Assembly (NCBI RefSeq): GCF_041080815.1
Contig: NZ_CP160205.1
Location: forward strand, 434,001 to 498,000
Source: Mucilaginibacter yixingensis
Lineage (GTDB): Bacteria; Bacteroidota; Bacteroidia; Sphingobacteriales; Sphingobacteriaceae
Length of the DNA: 64,000 bases
Direction of reading: 5' to 3'
Every line of letters begins with the position of its first letter. Position 1 is the stretch's first letter. Shown one piece after another: positions 24,144 through 33,457 of this stretch. The notes under the pieces are model-generated. The model did no database searches and had not been told where the DNA came from. It saw only the letters and a list, made by a program, of their open reading frames with translations. The position numbers were made by a program, and so were the translations under genes.

Positions 24144-24947
24144 ATGGGTAAAATAATTGCTTTGGCCAATCAAAAAGGCGGAGTGGGTAAAACCACATCA
24201 TCTATCAACCTGGCGGCAAGTTTAGCCGTGTTAGAGTATAAAACATTGTTGGTAGATGCAGATCCGCAGGCCAATTCTACCTCGGGTATCGGGTTTGACC
24301 CCCGTACTATTAAAAACAGCATTTATGAGTGCATTATTAATGGTACAGACCCGCACGAGGCTATTCAAAAAACAGAAACCCCAAATCTTGACCTGCTGCC
24401 TGCCCACATTGACCTGGTTGGTGCCGAGATTGAGATGATTAACCTGACAGACCGCGAATATAAAATGCGCGGTGTGCTTGATCAGGTAATTAACGAGTAT
24501 GATTTCATCATTATAGACTGTTCGCCATCTTTGGGTTTAATTACCATTAATGCGCTTACTGCCGCTAACTCGGTAATTGTACCGGTGCAGTGCGAGTATT
24601 TTGCGTTAGAGGGTTTGGGCAAATTGCTTAATACCATCAAGATTGTGCAAACCCGTTTGAACACCAACCTGGATATTGAAGGTATTTTATTGACCATGTA
24701 TGATGTGCGCTTGCGCCTGAGCAACCAGGTAGTAGAAGAAGTGCGTACGCATTTTGAAGATCTGGTGTTCGAAACCATTATTCAGCGTAACACCCGTTTA
24801 AGCGAGGCCCCAAGCTTTGGTATGTCTGTAATTATGCACGATGCCAATTGCAAAGGCGCTATTAACTATTTGAACCTTGCGCGCGAGATTGTACGCAAAA
24901 ATGGTATGGTAAGAGACGAGGCCGAGGCCACTACAGCAACAGTTTAA
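24144..24947 (+). CDS. parA: Chromosome-partitioning ATPase ParA/Soj
   Basis: The 267-residue protein has the deviant Walker A motif QKGGVGKTTSSINLAA at residues 9-24, a Walker A' aspartate in LLVDADPQANSTSG near residue 39 and Walker B IIIDCSPSLG near residue 123. It dimerises with ATP, binds DNA non-specifically and segregates ParB-bound origins. Length and motifs are typical for the chromosomal Soj type. parB begins 3 bases after the stop codon. The gene order parA-parB-DUF5683-dapB-lepB is common in Bacteroidota. Confidence 0.97.
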   Translation: MGKIIALANQKGGVGKTTSSINLAASLAVLEYKTLLVDADPQANSTSGIGFDPRTIKNSIYECIINGTDPHEAIQKTETPNLDLLPAHIDLVGAEIEMINLTDREYKMRGVLDQVINEYDFIIIDCSPSLGLITINALTAANSVIVPVQCEYFALEGLGKLLNTIKIVQTRLNTNLDIEGILLTMYDVRLRLSNQVVEEVRTHFEDLVFETIIQRNTRLSEAPSFGMSVIMHDANCKGAINYLNLAREIVRKNGMVRDEAEATTATV

Positions 24948-24950
24948 TAA

Positions 24951-25865
24951 ATGAGCGTAGAAAAAAAGAGAGCATTAGGAAAAGGATTAAGCGCGTTACT
25001 GGATGACACCCCTCAGGTAACCAATAATCGGACAGCCACCCCGCCGCAGGTGCAAACCACAGATGGCCCGGGCGCTATTAATGAAATAAGTATTGACGAG
25101 ATTGAGGTTAACCCTTTCCAGCCGCGTACAGAGTTTGATCCGCAGGCGCTGCAGGAGTTGTCAGATTCTATTAAACTGCAGGGGCTGATACAACCCATCA
25201 CCGTGCGCCGTATTAGCGGCAATAAATATCAGTTGATATCTGGCGAACGCCGTTTGCGTGCCTCTAAGCTGGCAGGTGTTAGAAATATTCCGGCCTACAT
25301 TCGCACCGCTAATGACCAGCAGATGCTGGAAATGGCGCTGATTGAAAATATCCAGCGCGAAAACCTGAACGCTATTGAGACCGCGCTCAGTTTTCAGCGG
25401 ATGATTGATGAACTGAACCTGAAACAGGAAGAACTGGGCGAACGCGTAAGCAAAAACCGCTCTACCGTAACCAACTACCTGCGCTTGTTAAAACTGCCGC
25501 CGGCTATCCAGGTGGCTATTCGCGATGGGGCTATTACCATGGGGCACGCCCGCGCGCTGCTTGGTCTGGAAAGCCCGACTGATCAGCTGTACATCCATCA
25601 GATGATTATCCGCGATGGTTTATCTGTGCGCAAGGTAGAGGAGATGGTGCGTAACGTGCAGCAAAACGCATCTTCGGCAAAAAAAGGTAATAATAAACTA
25701 AATGAGCCGTTATCGTACCAGGTACAAAAAATTCAGGACGATCTGTCATCTCGCTTTAGCTCAAAAGTTAAATTGAAAGTGGGTAGCAAAGGCTCCGGCC
25801 TTATCGAAATTCCGTTTTTATCGGATGATGACCTGAATCGTATTCTTGAAATGCTGGATTGGTAA
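24951..25865 (+). CDS. parB: Chromosome-partitioning protein ParB/Spo0J
   Basis: The 304-residue protein opens with the ALGKGLSALL motif and has a Ser/Pro/Thr-rich linker. The CTP-binding N-terminal domain follows, with VNPFQPRTEF near residue 53, then LIQPITVRRI and the GERRLRASKLAG motif near residue 100. The helix-turn-helix region has LGERVSKNRSTVTNYLRLL near residue 175 and the C-terminal part is the dimerisation domain. It binds parS and slides as a CTP clamp. No canonical parS was seen in this window. The next gene starts directly after the stop codon. Confidence 0.97.
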   Translation: MSVEKKRALGKGLSALLDDTPQVTNNRTATPPQVQTTDGPGAINEISIDEIEVNPFQPRTEFDPQALQELSDSIKLQGLIQPITVRRISGNKYQLISGERRLRASKLAGVRNIPAYIRTANDQQMLEMALIENIQRENLNAIETALSFQRMIDELNLKQEELGERVSKNRSTVTNYLRLLKLPPAIQVAIRDGAITMGHARALLGLESPTDQLYIHQMIIRDGLSVRKVEEMVRNVQQNASSAKKGNNKLNEPLSYQVQKIQDDLSSRFSSKVKLKVGSKGSGLIEIPFLSDDDLNRILEMLDW

Positions 25866-26558
25866 ATGACTAAATTACTGCTCACTTTTATATTGATTGC
25901 AGGCCTGGCCCTCACGGCCGCCGCACAAAAGCCAGATACGCTAAAGCGTACCAAAGCTACAGTGACGGATAGCCTGAACCACAGGGCAGATTCGCTCCAG
26001 TCTAAACCATTTAAACCCGGGCTGCTTTCTAAGAAGGATAAGATAATTATTCCAGATACGCTGCACAGTCCGCACAAGGCGGTTATCCGCTCATTGATTA
26101 TTCCGGGTTGGGGACAGGCCTATAATCATCATTATTGGAAAATTCCCCTTATTTATGGTGCCTTAGGTTCATTAGGATATTATATCTGGTATAACGAGCG
26201 AGACTACCAGGGTTTTTTGGCGGTAGCAAAATACCAGCGAGATCCTAATTATACCAACGCCAAGTATAATAACTATATCCAACAATACGCCAAGTACCCT
26301 AACGCATCTATCGTCAATCAAAAAGATTACTCACTGCGTAGTCGCGATTTATGTATCCTGGGCTTCCTGCTCTCCTGGGGCGTTAACTGTATAGATGCTT
26401 ATGTGTTTGCCAAGTTCAAGCACTCATATTCTATGGATAATAACCTGAGCGATGTTCACATCAGCGGCGGTTTGTTGAATAATCCGCTCAGTCCGGTTTA
26501 TGCGGCAAATTTTAATACCTTTACGCCTGCCATAAAACTCACCATTACACTAAGATGA
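25866..26558 (+). CDS. DUF5683 membrane-associated protein
   Basis: The 230-residue protein begins with a signal-peptide-like segment (residues 1-20), a charged Ser/Lys linker up to residue 65 and then the DUF5683 core. The core has RSLIIPGWGQAYNHHYWKIP near residues 74-93, a membrane segment (IYGALGSLGYYIWY) and CILGFLLSWGVNCIDAYVFAKF near 160. The family is confined largely to Bacteroidota, and its function is unknown to me. It is translationally packed: parB ends one base before it and dapB overlaps its end by 4 bases, so all are one operon. Confidence 0.9.
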   Translation: MTKLLLTFILIAGLALTAAAQKPDTLKRTKATVTDSLNHRADSLQSKPFKPGLLSKKDKIIIPDTLHSPHKAVIRSLIIPGWGQAYNHHYWKIPLIYGALGSLGYYIWYNERDYQGFLAVAKYQRDPNYTNAKYNNYIQQYAKYPNASIVNQKDYSLRSRDLCILGFLLSWGVNCIDAYVFAKFKHSYSMDNNLSDVHISGGLLNNPLSPVYAANFNTFTPAIKLTITLR

Positions 26559-27304
26559 AAATTGCATTGTTAGGCTACGGCAAAATGGGCCGTATTATTG
26601 AAAAAATCGCCATAGATCGCAAAAACGAGATCGTACTGAAAATAGACGAAAATAACGCGCACGAACTGACTACCGAAAACCTGAAAAAGGCCGATGTAGC
26701 CATTGAGTTTAGCATCCCCGATACCGTACTTGGTCATATTGACGCATGTTTTAAAGCCAATGTGCCTATTGTTGTTGGCACCACCGGTTGGTACGGGCAT
26801 TTGCAGCGTATAAAAGATGATTGCGTTGACGGCGGCCACACCCTGCTTTATGCATCGAACTTTAGCGTTGGGGTAAACGTGTTTTTCCACGTTAACAAAA
26901 TTTTAGCTAAGCTGATGAACAACTATCCGTACTATGATGTGCAGGTAGAAGAAATTCATCATACCCAAAAGCTCGATTCGCCAAGTGGTACAGCTATTAC
27001 CATCGCCGAAGGCATTATTGATGGGTTAGCAGACAAAAAGGAATGGGTAAACGAGCTGGTTGATGCCGGCGCTTCTGCACAAGAGGTGGTAAAACCAGAC
27101 CAGGTATTGATTGAATCATTACGGGTAGAAAACGTACCGGGCACACATACTGTAATTTATGACTCTGAGGTAGATACCATTGAGTTTAAGCATACCGCGC
27201 ACAACCGTAACGGTTTTGCGTTAGGCGCCGTATTGGCTGCCGAGTGGGTGCAAGGCAAAAAAGGATTCTACTCGGTTAAAGATATGTTTAACTTTAGCCT
27301 GTAA
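26555..27304 (+). CDS. dapB: 4-hydroxy-tetrahydrodipicolinate reductase
   Basis: The 249-residue protein has the N-terminal NAD(P)-binding loop LLGYGKMGRIIEK at residues 4-16 and VGTTGW near residue 75. The DapB signature EEIHHTQKLDSPSGTA near residue 130 contains the catalytic histidine pair and lysine. It reduces 4-hydroxy-tetrahydrodipicolinate in the lysine and diaminopimelate pathway. Like other Bacteroidota DapB proteins it is shorter than the E. coli enzyme (273). The ATG overlaps the end of the DUF5683 gene by 4 bases, suggesting coupled translation. Confidence 0.97.
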   Translation: MKIALLGYGKMGRIIEKIAIDRKNEIVLKIDENNAHELTTENLKKADVAIEFSIPDTVLGHIDACFKANVPIVVGTTGWYGHLQRIKDDCVDGGHTLLYASNFSVGVNVFFHVNKILAKLMNNYPYYDVQVEEIHHTQKLDSPSGTAITIAEGIIDGLADKKEWVNELVDAGASAQEVVKPDQVLIESLRVENVPGTHTVIYDSEVDTIEFKHTAHNRNGFALGAVLAAEWVQGKKGFYSVKDMFNFSL

Positions 27305-27324
27305 CCAATTAACCGCTACCCAAA

Positions 27325-28776
27325 GTGAACAACGTTGTAATTCTGCTCTTCGTCGTTTTATACGTCATTATACCGTTTATTGGTCTTTATAAAATGTTTG
27401 AGAAGGCTGGCGAAGCTGGCTGGAAAGGCGTTGTTCCGCTCTATAATGCCTGGGTGATGATGGAGCTGAGTGGTAAACGCAAATGGTGGTTTATACTGAT
27501 GCTGGTCCCGGTGGTAAACATTCTGGCCATCATTAGCATTGTTACTGATTTTGTAAAATCATTCGGTAAGTTCAGGCTTCGTGAGCAGGCCGCCGCCATT
27601 CTGTTCCCGTTTATTGCCTTTTACAAATGGGGGACCGATAAAGACACCAAATACCTGGGTAAAGCTGCCAGTGATTCTTTCAAAGAGCGTCATAAACTAA
27701 GTCTTAAAAAATCATCGGGCCGTGAGTGGACCGAGGCTATTATTTTTGCCGTGGTTGCCGCAACGCTGATCCGTACATTCTTTATTGAGGCTTATACTAT
27801 TCCTACGCCATCAATGGAACGCTCGCTGCTGGTGGGCGATTTCCTGTTTGTAAGCAAGGTAAACTACGGCGCGCGCACGCCAATGACGCCTGTTGCATTT
27901 CCGTTTGCGCATCATACCATGCCGTTAATTGGTACCAAAGCTTATTGGGATGGCCTGGAGTTACCATACTACCGTTTGCCAGGATTGAGCGAGGTGAAAA
28001 AAGGTGACGTAGTAGTATTTAACTACCCTATGGAAGCCGACTCGCCATTTAACCGACCGGTAGACAAACGCGAAAACTACATTAAACGCTGTCAGGGTAC
28101 CCCGGGCGATACGCTTTCGGTTGTTAACTCGCAGGTTTTTGTAAACGGTAAGGCTGCCGAAAACCCACCCGAGAGTCAAATTCAATACACTATAGTTAAT
28201 GCCAGTGCTGCCGCTTACGGCTTAAACCCAAAGTTGCTGGATGATCTGCATATCAGTATTTACGAAGGTGATACGCTGGCAACCATGACCAAAGCATCCG
28301 CCGCTACGCTGCGTACTTACCCGGATGTAAAAGCAGTTAACCCGGTTATAGCCCCTAAAGGTGTTGCTGATTACCAGACTTTTCCACAAGACCCAAAACA
28401 TTACAAATGGAATGCTGATAATTATGGTCCGGTAATTATCCCAAAAAAAGGGTGGACCGTTAAATTGGATAGTTTGACCATCCCAATCTACTATCGCGCC
28501 ATCAAAGTTTACGAAGGTAACAAGGTAGAACAGAAAGATAAAAACACACTCTACATAAACGGTGCTAAGGCTGATACCTATACCTTTAAAATGAACTACT
28601 ACTGGATGATGGGCGATAACCGCCATGACTCGCTCGACTCGCGTTACTGGGGTTTTGTGCCAGAAGATCACATCGTAGGTAAAGCCCTCTTTGTTTGGAT
28701 GAGTTGGGATGACAACGCCAGCTTTATCCACAAAATAAGATGGAGCAGGCTGTTCATGCCGATACACGCTTATTGA
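27325..28776 (+). CDS. lepB: Signal peptidase I with N-terminal DUF5684-like membrane domain
   Basis: The 483-residue protein starts at GTG. Residues 1-110 form a DUF5684-like membrane domain (LYKMFEKAGEAGWKGVVPLY), and the peptidase follows. The catalytic serine is Ser163 in YTIPTPSMERSLLVGD and the general base is Lys254 in RENYIKRCQGTPGD. The box E motif MMGDNRHDSLDSRYWG lies near residue 430. An insertion of about 150 residues separates the last two boxes, which is usual in Bacteroidota. It cleaves Sec signal peptides at the outer face of the inner membrane. It is the last gene of the parA operon and has a strong terminator. Confidence 0.96.
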   Translation: MNNVVILLFVVLYVIIPFIGLYKMFEKAGEAGWKGVVPLYNAWVMMELSGKRKWWFILMLVPVVNILAIISIVTDFVKSFGKFRLREQAAAILFPFIAFYKWGTDKDTKYLGKAASDSFKERHKLSLKKSSGREWTEAIIFAVVAATLIRTFFIEAYTIPTPSMERSLLVGDFLFVSKVNYGARTPMTPVAFPFAHHTMPLIGTKAYWDGLELPYYRLPGLSEVKKGDVVVFNYPMEADSPFNRPVDKRENYIKRCQGTPGDTLSVVNSQVFVNGKAAENPPESQIQYTIVNASAAAYGLNPKLLDDLHISIYEGDTLATMTKASAATLRTYPDVKAVNPVIAPKGVADYQTFPQDPKHYKWNADNYGPVIIPKKGWTVKLDSLTIPIYYRAIKVYEGNKVEQKDKNTLYINGAKADTYTFKMNYYWMMGDNRHDSLDSRYWGFVPEDHIVGKALFVWMSWDDNASFIHKIRWSRLFMPIHAY

Positions 28777-28808
28777 AGAAAATTAGGGATCGAAGATTAA
28801 AGCATAGC

Positions 28809-28838
28809 AAAGGCTGCAGTTAACTGCAGCCTTTTTTT
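28809..28838 (+). terminator. Terminator of the parA-lepB operon
   Basis: AAAGGCTGCAGTT and AACTGCAGCCTTT form a perfect palindrome followed by TTTT. Confidence 0.92.
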
Positions 28839-28850
28839 GTTGCATATCCT

Positions 28851-28874
28851 GTAGAGCCACATAATTGTGGCTCT
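28851..28874 (+). repeat. Repeat family R3, third copy
   Basis: GTAGAGCCACATAATTGTGG followed by CTCT is identical to 17570-17593. Here it is not followed by a T run, which suggests it spreads as a repeat and is not kept only as a terminator. Confidence 0.75.
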
Positions 28875-28920
28875 TGCCCTTGCAGATAAATGCTCGCGGG
28901 ATGCTGTTTGTTATCTATCA

Positions 28921-29015
28921 CGTCATTGCGAGGAACGAAGCAATCTCTGTACAGGACATTCGGTTATGCACATCCAGTAGCATATGCAGAGATTGCTTCG
29001 TTCCTCGCAATGACG
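28921..29015. repeat. Dispersed repeat family R1, copy B
   Basis: CGTCATTGCGAGGAACGAAG at the left pairs with CTTCGTTCCTCGCAATGACG at the right without a mismatch, around a spacer of about 50 bases that includes GCATATGC. Matches copies A and C. Confidence 0.9.
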
Positions 29016-29047
29016 TGGTAAAGGGTGGCTCATTGGATATAAAACAA

Positions 29048-29076
29048 AACGAGGCGGCTCATTGAGCTGCCTCGTT
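29048..29076 (-). terminator. Terminator of the ftsX-uppP operon
   Basis: AACGAGGCGGCTC and GAGCTGCCTCGTT pair around ATT with one mismatch. On the minus strand TTGTTTTAT follows. The 345-base gap 28777-29121 is otherwise filled by the lepB terminator and repeats R3 and R1. Confidence 0.8.
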
Positions 29077-29121
29077 TATAAAATGATAATCTCTTATTCG
29101 CTAGTTACCAGTCTTTATCAA

Positions 29122-29928
29122 TTATCCCTTAAACGCACCTAAGTGGCCAGAATAATACAGCGCAATAATAACCACGCCGATGATGATACGGTAAACACCA
29201 AATAGTTGGAAGCCTTTCTTCTCCAGGAAGGTGATAAACGAGCGGATAGCCAGTAATGCCACCACAAACGCTACGGCACTGCCAATCAGCAGCAGAGAGA
29301 TTTCCTGGTGCAGGTTAGCGCCTTTAAAGCCACCGTCTTTATAGTAGTCTAAAATATCTTTAGCAGTAGCTGCCAGCATGGTAGGCACCGCCAGGAAGAA
29401 TGAGAATTCGGCAGCGGCCTTACGGCTCAGCTTCATAGACATACCGCCTACAATTGATGCACCAGAACGTGATACACCCGGAATCATGGCCAAACACTGG
29501 AAGAAACCGATTTTTAATGCGGTTGGCAGGTTGATATTCTTTTCTTCTTCAACTTCTACCTTGTTAAACCATTTGTCAACAAACAACAGGATAACACCAC
29601 CCACAATAAAGGTGGTAGCGGGGATTAATGGGTTACCCATCATCTCTTTGATCTTGTGGTTAAACAAAGCGCCAAAGATCAATGCCGGGATAACGGCCAC
29701 CACCAGCTTTACATAAAAATCGAACGAACGGAAAAAGCGTTTGAAGTACAGGATCACCACCGAAAGGATGGCGCCCAGTTGGATCACAATTTCAAACAGC
29801 TTTACAAAATTGTCTTCGCCAATACCCATCAGGGAGCTGGCTATGATCATATGCCCGGTAGATGATACAGGCAAAAACTCGGTCAAACCCTCAATAATAG
29901 CGAGGATGATCGCTTGAAAAGTAGTCAT
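29122..29928 (-). CDS. uppP: Undecaprenyl-diphosphate phosphatase
   Basis: The 268-residue membrane protein has the two BacA/UppP signature regions: [16 protein letters not shown] at residues 13-28 and [16 protein letters not shown] near residues 147-162, with the catalytic glutamate, serine and arginine. About eight hydrophobic segments are present. It dephosphorylates undecaprenyl diphosphate to recycle the lipid carrier for peptidoglycan and other envelope polymers. It is the third gene of an operon: ftsX, 3 bases, DUF3098, 2 bases, uppP. Confidence 0.97.
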   Translation of the reverse strand: MTTFQAIILAIIEGLTEFLPVSSTGHMIIASSLMGIGEDNFVKLFEIVIQLGAILSVVILYFKRFFRSFDFYVKLVVAVIPALIFGALFNHKIKEMMGNPLIPATTFIVGGVILLFVDKWFNKVEVEEEKNINLPTALKIGFFQCLAMIPGVSRSGASIVGGMSMKLSRKAAAEFSFFLAVPTMLAATAKDILDYYKDGGFKGANLHQEISLLLIGSAVAFVVALLAIRSFITFLEKKGFQLFGVYRIIIGVVIIALYYSGHLGAFKG

Positions 29929-29930
29929 GA

Positions 29931-30200
29931 TTATTTGGTGGCTGGTTTTTTAAGTAACGCGTAAAAGCCTAAACCAAAGCCGGCCAGCACCAAAATAGGT
30001 GCAATGACGATTTTTGTAGTGCTGTAAATGTCGGTATTACCGCTCATCAGCACAAAGCCAAAGGCTACCACCAGTACGCTGATGCCCAGCCAGGTGTAGT
30101 TGCCTTTATCATAAAGTAGGTTAACGGGCTCCTGTACAGGGTTGGCGGCGGTAGCGCCACTGCGCTTAATAGGGGATGACGGCGTAGTTTTTAGTGCCAT
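29931..30200 (-). CDS. DUF3098 small membrane protein
   Basis: The 89-residue protein has a disordered Ser/Pro/Thr-rich N-terminus (about 30 residues) and two membrane segments, [17 protein letters not shown] (about 38-54) and the [20 protein letters not shown] stretch (about 64-83). This is the whole DUF3098 fold. It is encoded between ftsX and uppP with gaps of 3 and 2 bases, a neighbourhood kept in many Bacteroidota. An envelope or cell-division role is a guess from that context only. Confidence 0.9.
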   Translation of the reverse strand: MALKTTPSSPIKRSGATAANPVQEPVNLLYDKGNYTWLGISVLVVAFGFVLMSGNTDIYSTTKIVIAPILVLAGFGLGFYALLKKPATK

Positions 30201-30203
30201 GTT

Positions 30204-31082
30204 TTATCTGTATAAACTAATGATTTTTGAACGAAGGAATTTGTTTACGGCCAGCCAGGTGCTCAGGCCAGATATCAGGATACCCAGGCCAATAACAATT
30301 AAAAACACCATGCCAAACTCGGCATAATTTTGTAGCACCACCAGTTCTGGTATGGTGGTATTGGCCAGGTATAGCGTACCCATCAGTATAATAATGGCTA
30401 TCAGCGCGCCCAGCAGGCCATGCCATATACCATATAAAATAAACGGTTTGCGGATGAAAGAGCGGGTAGCCCCCACCAACTGCATAGATTTGATAATGAA
30501 ACGCTGTGAGTAAATAGCCAGGCGGATGGTATTGTTAATCAGCCCCACAGAAACCACCACAAATATAGCGGCAAAGGCCAAAATAATCAGCGTAATAGCA
30601 GCCAGGTTATGGTTCATCTGATCTACCAGTGATTGCTGGTATTTGATCTCCTTAACAATAGGGTTTTTAAGCAACTGCGCTTTAAACATGGCAATATGCT
30701 CGTTATCGGCATACTCGGCCTTCAGATACACATCCAGTGATTCTGACAGTGGGTTGTAACCCAAAAACTTTACAAAATCTTCGCCCAGATCTTTCTGCAG
30801 GTTGCGGGCAGCTTCTTCTTTAGTAACAAAAGTAGATTGCTTTACAAAAGGGTGGTTTTCCAGCTGGTGCTGCAGTTGCTGCACATCGGCATCGCGTGCG
30901 CTTTCGTCAACAAAAACGTTCAGTACGATGTTTTCTTTAACGTATTTAGATAAGTTGTTGGCATGCACCAGAATAAGGCCCAGCAGGCCCACCATCAGCA
31001 ATACCATCGAGATGCCAAATACAGTTGATATGTAGATGGTTTTGGTTTTTTTTGCTGATGAGCTTTCCTCAAATTCTTCCAT
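30204..31082 (-). CDS. ftsX: Cell-division protein FtsX
   Basis: The 292-residue protein has a cytoplasmic N-terminus, a first membrane segment at residues 17-40 and a periplasmic domain (about 41-165, VNVFVDESARDADVQQLQHQ type). Three more membrane segments follow (about 168-192, 220-245, 257-280), with the conserved VSVGLINNTIRLAIYSQRFI and LVGATRSFIRKPF block between. FtsX with the ATPase FtsE activates peptidoglycan hydrolases at the septum. ftsE is not adjacent. The start has a strong Shine-Dalgarno, AGGAGGA, at 31094-31088, unusual among genes here. Confidence 0.93.
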   Translation of the reverse strand: MEEFEESSSAKKTKTIYISTVFGISMVLLMVGLLGLILVHANNLSKYVKENIVLNVFVDESARDADVQQLQHQLENHPFVKQSTFVTKEEAARNLQKDLGEDFVKFLGYNPLSESLDVYLKAEYADNEHIAMFKAQLLKNPIVKEIKYQQSLVDQMNHNLAAITLIILAFAAIFVVVSVGLINNTIRLAIYSQRFIIKSMQLVGATRSFIRKPFILYGIWHGLLGALIAIIILMGTLYLANTTIPELVVLQNYAEFGMVFLIVIGLGILISGLSTWLAVNKFLRSKIISLYR

Positions 31083-31222
31083 AAAGATCCTCCTGGTTGC
31101 GAAAATAAGAAACCACGCCTAAAGGTAAAATAATAAATGCGATAATCGTTCCCACGGGGCGTGATTTGATAACAGATTTAACATTAATTAACGTGGTTGG
31201 CGTGGTGTTGTTGTTCTGTCCC

Positions 31223-31323
31223 TTGTCATCTCGACCCAAGGAAAGATCTTTTCGGAGCGACATGCAGGATATACGCGCCAGGATGCATAATCGAAAAGCT
31301 CCCTCACGCTGTTCGGGATGATA
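31223..31323. repeat. Degenerate TGTCATCTCGACC repeat (R6)
   Basis: It begins TTGTCATCTCGACCCAAGGA and ends with TGTTCGGGATGATAG. The inner parts GATCTTTTCGG and CGAAAAGCTC pair partly. It lies upstream of ftsX. Confidence 0.5.
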
Positions 31324-31350
31324 GTAAGGACTTTAATTAGCTTTAACTTT

Positions 31351-33239
31351 TTACCCTATCAGCGGCAGCGTAAAATAAAAGGTTGATCCCTGGCCCAGCG
31401 TGCTCTCGGCCCAGATTTTGCCGCCATGTTGTTTGATGATTTCTGAACAGAGATACAGCCCGATGCCAAAGCCAGAAATGTGCTTGGTGCGACTGGATTC
31501 TACGCGATAGTAACGGTCAAACAAACGTTTAATGTCAATGGCATCAATGCCCATGCCTTCATCGCGCACGCTGATTTGTACATACTTGCCTTCGATGCCA
31601 CATTTTACACGGATGGTGGTACCCGGAGGCGAGTATTTTACCGCATTACTAAGTAGGTTTGATATCACTGAGCCAACCTTATCGCGATCTGCCCTGATGC
31701 CGAGGTAACCGCACAAGTCAAGCTCAATTTCATGATTGGTTGCTGTGAGCGAGATCTCGTCGGCAATGTCTCTCATCAATGCTTCCAGGTCAAAGTTCTC
31801 TTTATCGATAATGAGTTTGCCCGATTCCAGTCGCGAGATGTTCAGAAAGCCGTTAATCATGGCCGTCATGCGTTTTACCTGGTTGTTAGCGCGTTCCATG
31901 GCCCCTTTTAAAAATGCGTCCTCACTGTCTTTTAGCTTCAAGCCGGCCACCTGTATAATGGCGCTTAACGAGGTTAATGGCGTCTTCAACTCATGGCTGG
32001 CCATGCCAATGAATCCGCTCTTGCGCATATCTTCTAGCTTTTCATCAGTTATGTCTATCACCAAACCAGAGAAGTGGGCGCCCCATTTGCCTTCTCCTGG
32101 ATAGCGTTTGCCAATGGCGCGTACCCAGCGCTCACGATCATCGGGCATTTTAACCGGGTGCTCATTCAGGTAGGGGCTACCGTCTGCAATAGTTTGTTCT
32201 ACCTGCTCCTTTAATGTTTGTTGGTAGGGAGCAGGCACACGGGCAAGCAAATCATCGTAACCGGCCTCTTCTTCCGCACGAAAGCCATAAAGGCTCTTCA
32301 TGCCTTCAGAAAAAACAAAGCTGCGGGTAGCTATATCCATGTGCCAGGTAGCGGCGCCGGCTGCGTCCACAGAAAAGCGCAGCATTTCTTCTGTACGGGC
32401 CAGGGCCAGGCGGGCATTTACCTGTTCGGTTACATCGGTTCCAATAGTAATAAAACCGTTAATAACACCATCGGCATCATAAAGCGGTTCATAAGAGAAA
32501 TTGAGATAAAGCGTTTCCAGATGATCGCCACGCCGCAAATCAACCGGGCGCTCTGTAAAATAAAACTTTTCTCCGCCGTGATACACGGCATTTAGTAGCT
32601 CATCAATGCCCTGGGCTTTCAGCTCTGGCATGGCTTCCAAAATGGGTAAGTGTAACACTTCATCCTCGCTACGCCCCCACAACGTAAGGGCGTGACGATT
32701 GGCAATCTCAGTAATATATTGCGGCCCGCGGAGATGGCAATGGCCACCGGGGCTTGTTGTATCACCAGTCGCAAGTTCAATTCACTCTCACGTAAGGCCC
32801 GGGTACGGGCAACTTCGGCTCGGCGCACTTCTTCAAGGGCATGGCGGTTTTGTACACTTTCGGTCACATCGGTTGTAGTGTGCAGTATGGCATAGGTTTC
32901 GCCGAGCTCATTAAGCAGGGCGCGGTAAGCAAAATCAAAGTAGAAGGTTGTTAATTTACCATCAATCTTCAGCTCGGCAGAAGTATCCCGGGCTTCGTAG
33001 GTTTTACCGGTGCGCCAAACATCCTGTAGCAGACCAATAAAGGGCTGCCCTGCCAGTTCGGGCACGGCCTCCAGCAAGGGTTTGCCAATAATAGAACGGT
33101 CTTTCCCCCAATAGCTAATCATGGCATCGTTAGCCATCTGCACTACAATATCCGCACCGGTGTAAATAGCCGTGGCGTCTTTAGAGAGATTGAGAATAGC
33201 AAGCAGCGCATCACTGTTGAGGCGGATGGATCCGGACAT
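31351..33239 (-). pseudogene. PAS-domain sensor histidine kinase broken by a one-base frameshift
   Basis: Two overlapping frames make one protein. The first (start MSGSIRLNSDALLAILNLSK at 33239) holds one complete PAS domain and the beginning of a second, ending around QQAPVAIAI. The other frame resumes with FRGPQYITEIANRHALTLWG after adding one base, near 32732, where GCGGAG would be GCGGAAG. It continues through the rest of the second PAS, a third PAS (about VDAAGAATWHMD) and the kinase: H box ASHELKTPLTSLS, N box ISNLLSNAVKYSPPG, G1 DEGMGIDA, G2 GFGIGLYLCSEII. The repaired protein would have about 629 residues and no membrane segment. It may be a real pseudogene, a phase-variable adenine run or a sequencing error. 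Confidence 0.85.
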
Positions 33240-33342
33240 GTTATTAGAAAGTAAGAAGGAGTGAAGATACAATAATGGCTAAACAGATTTACGGCGGTTA
33301 AGTTTATGGGGAGCGGAAATTTATGGGAAAGGTTATAAAATG

Positions 33343-33377
33343 AAAAAAGTTGCAGCGGATTGGAGCTGCAACTTTTT
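33343..33377 (-). terminator. Terminator after the amidohydrolase gene
   Basis: AAAAAGTTGCAGC and GCTGCAACTTTTT are perfect arms. On the minus strand they are followed by TTCATTTTAT. It separates the amidohydrolase from the kinase gene. Confidence 0.8.
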
Positions 33378-33388
33378 ATATAGATCGT

Positions 33389-33442
33389 TGTCATTTCGAC
33401 CTCACGCTATCGCGCAATCCAACGCCTGTTCGGAAATGACAA
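33389..33442. repeat. Short TGTCATTTCGACC repeat (R6)
   Basis: Starts TGTCATTTCGACCTCACGCT and ends TTCGGAAATGACAA, with the ends complementary (TGTCATTTC / GGAAATGACA). Confidence 0.6.
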
Positions 33443-33457
33443 GATTGTAGACGCTTT

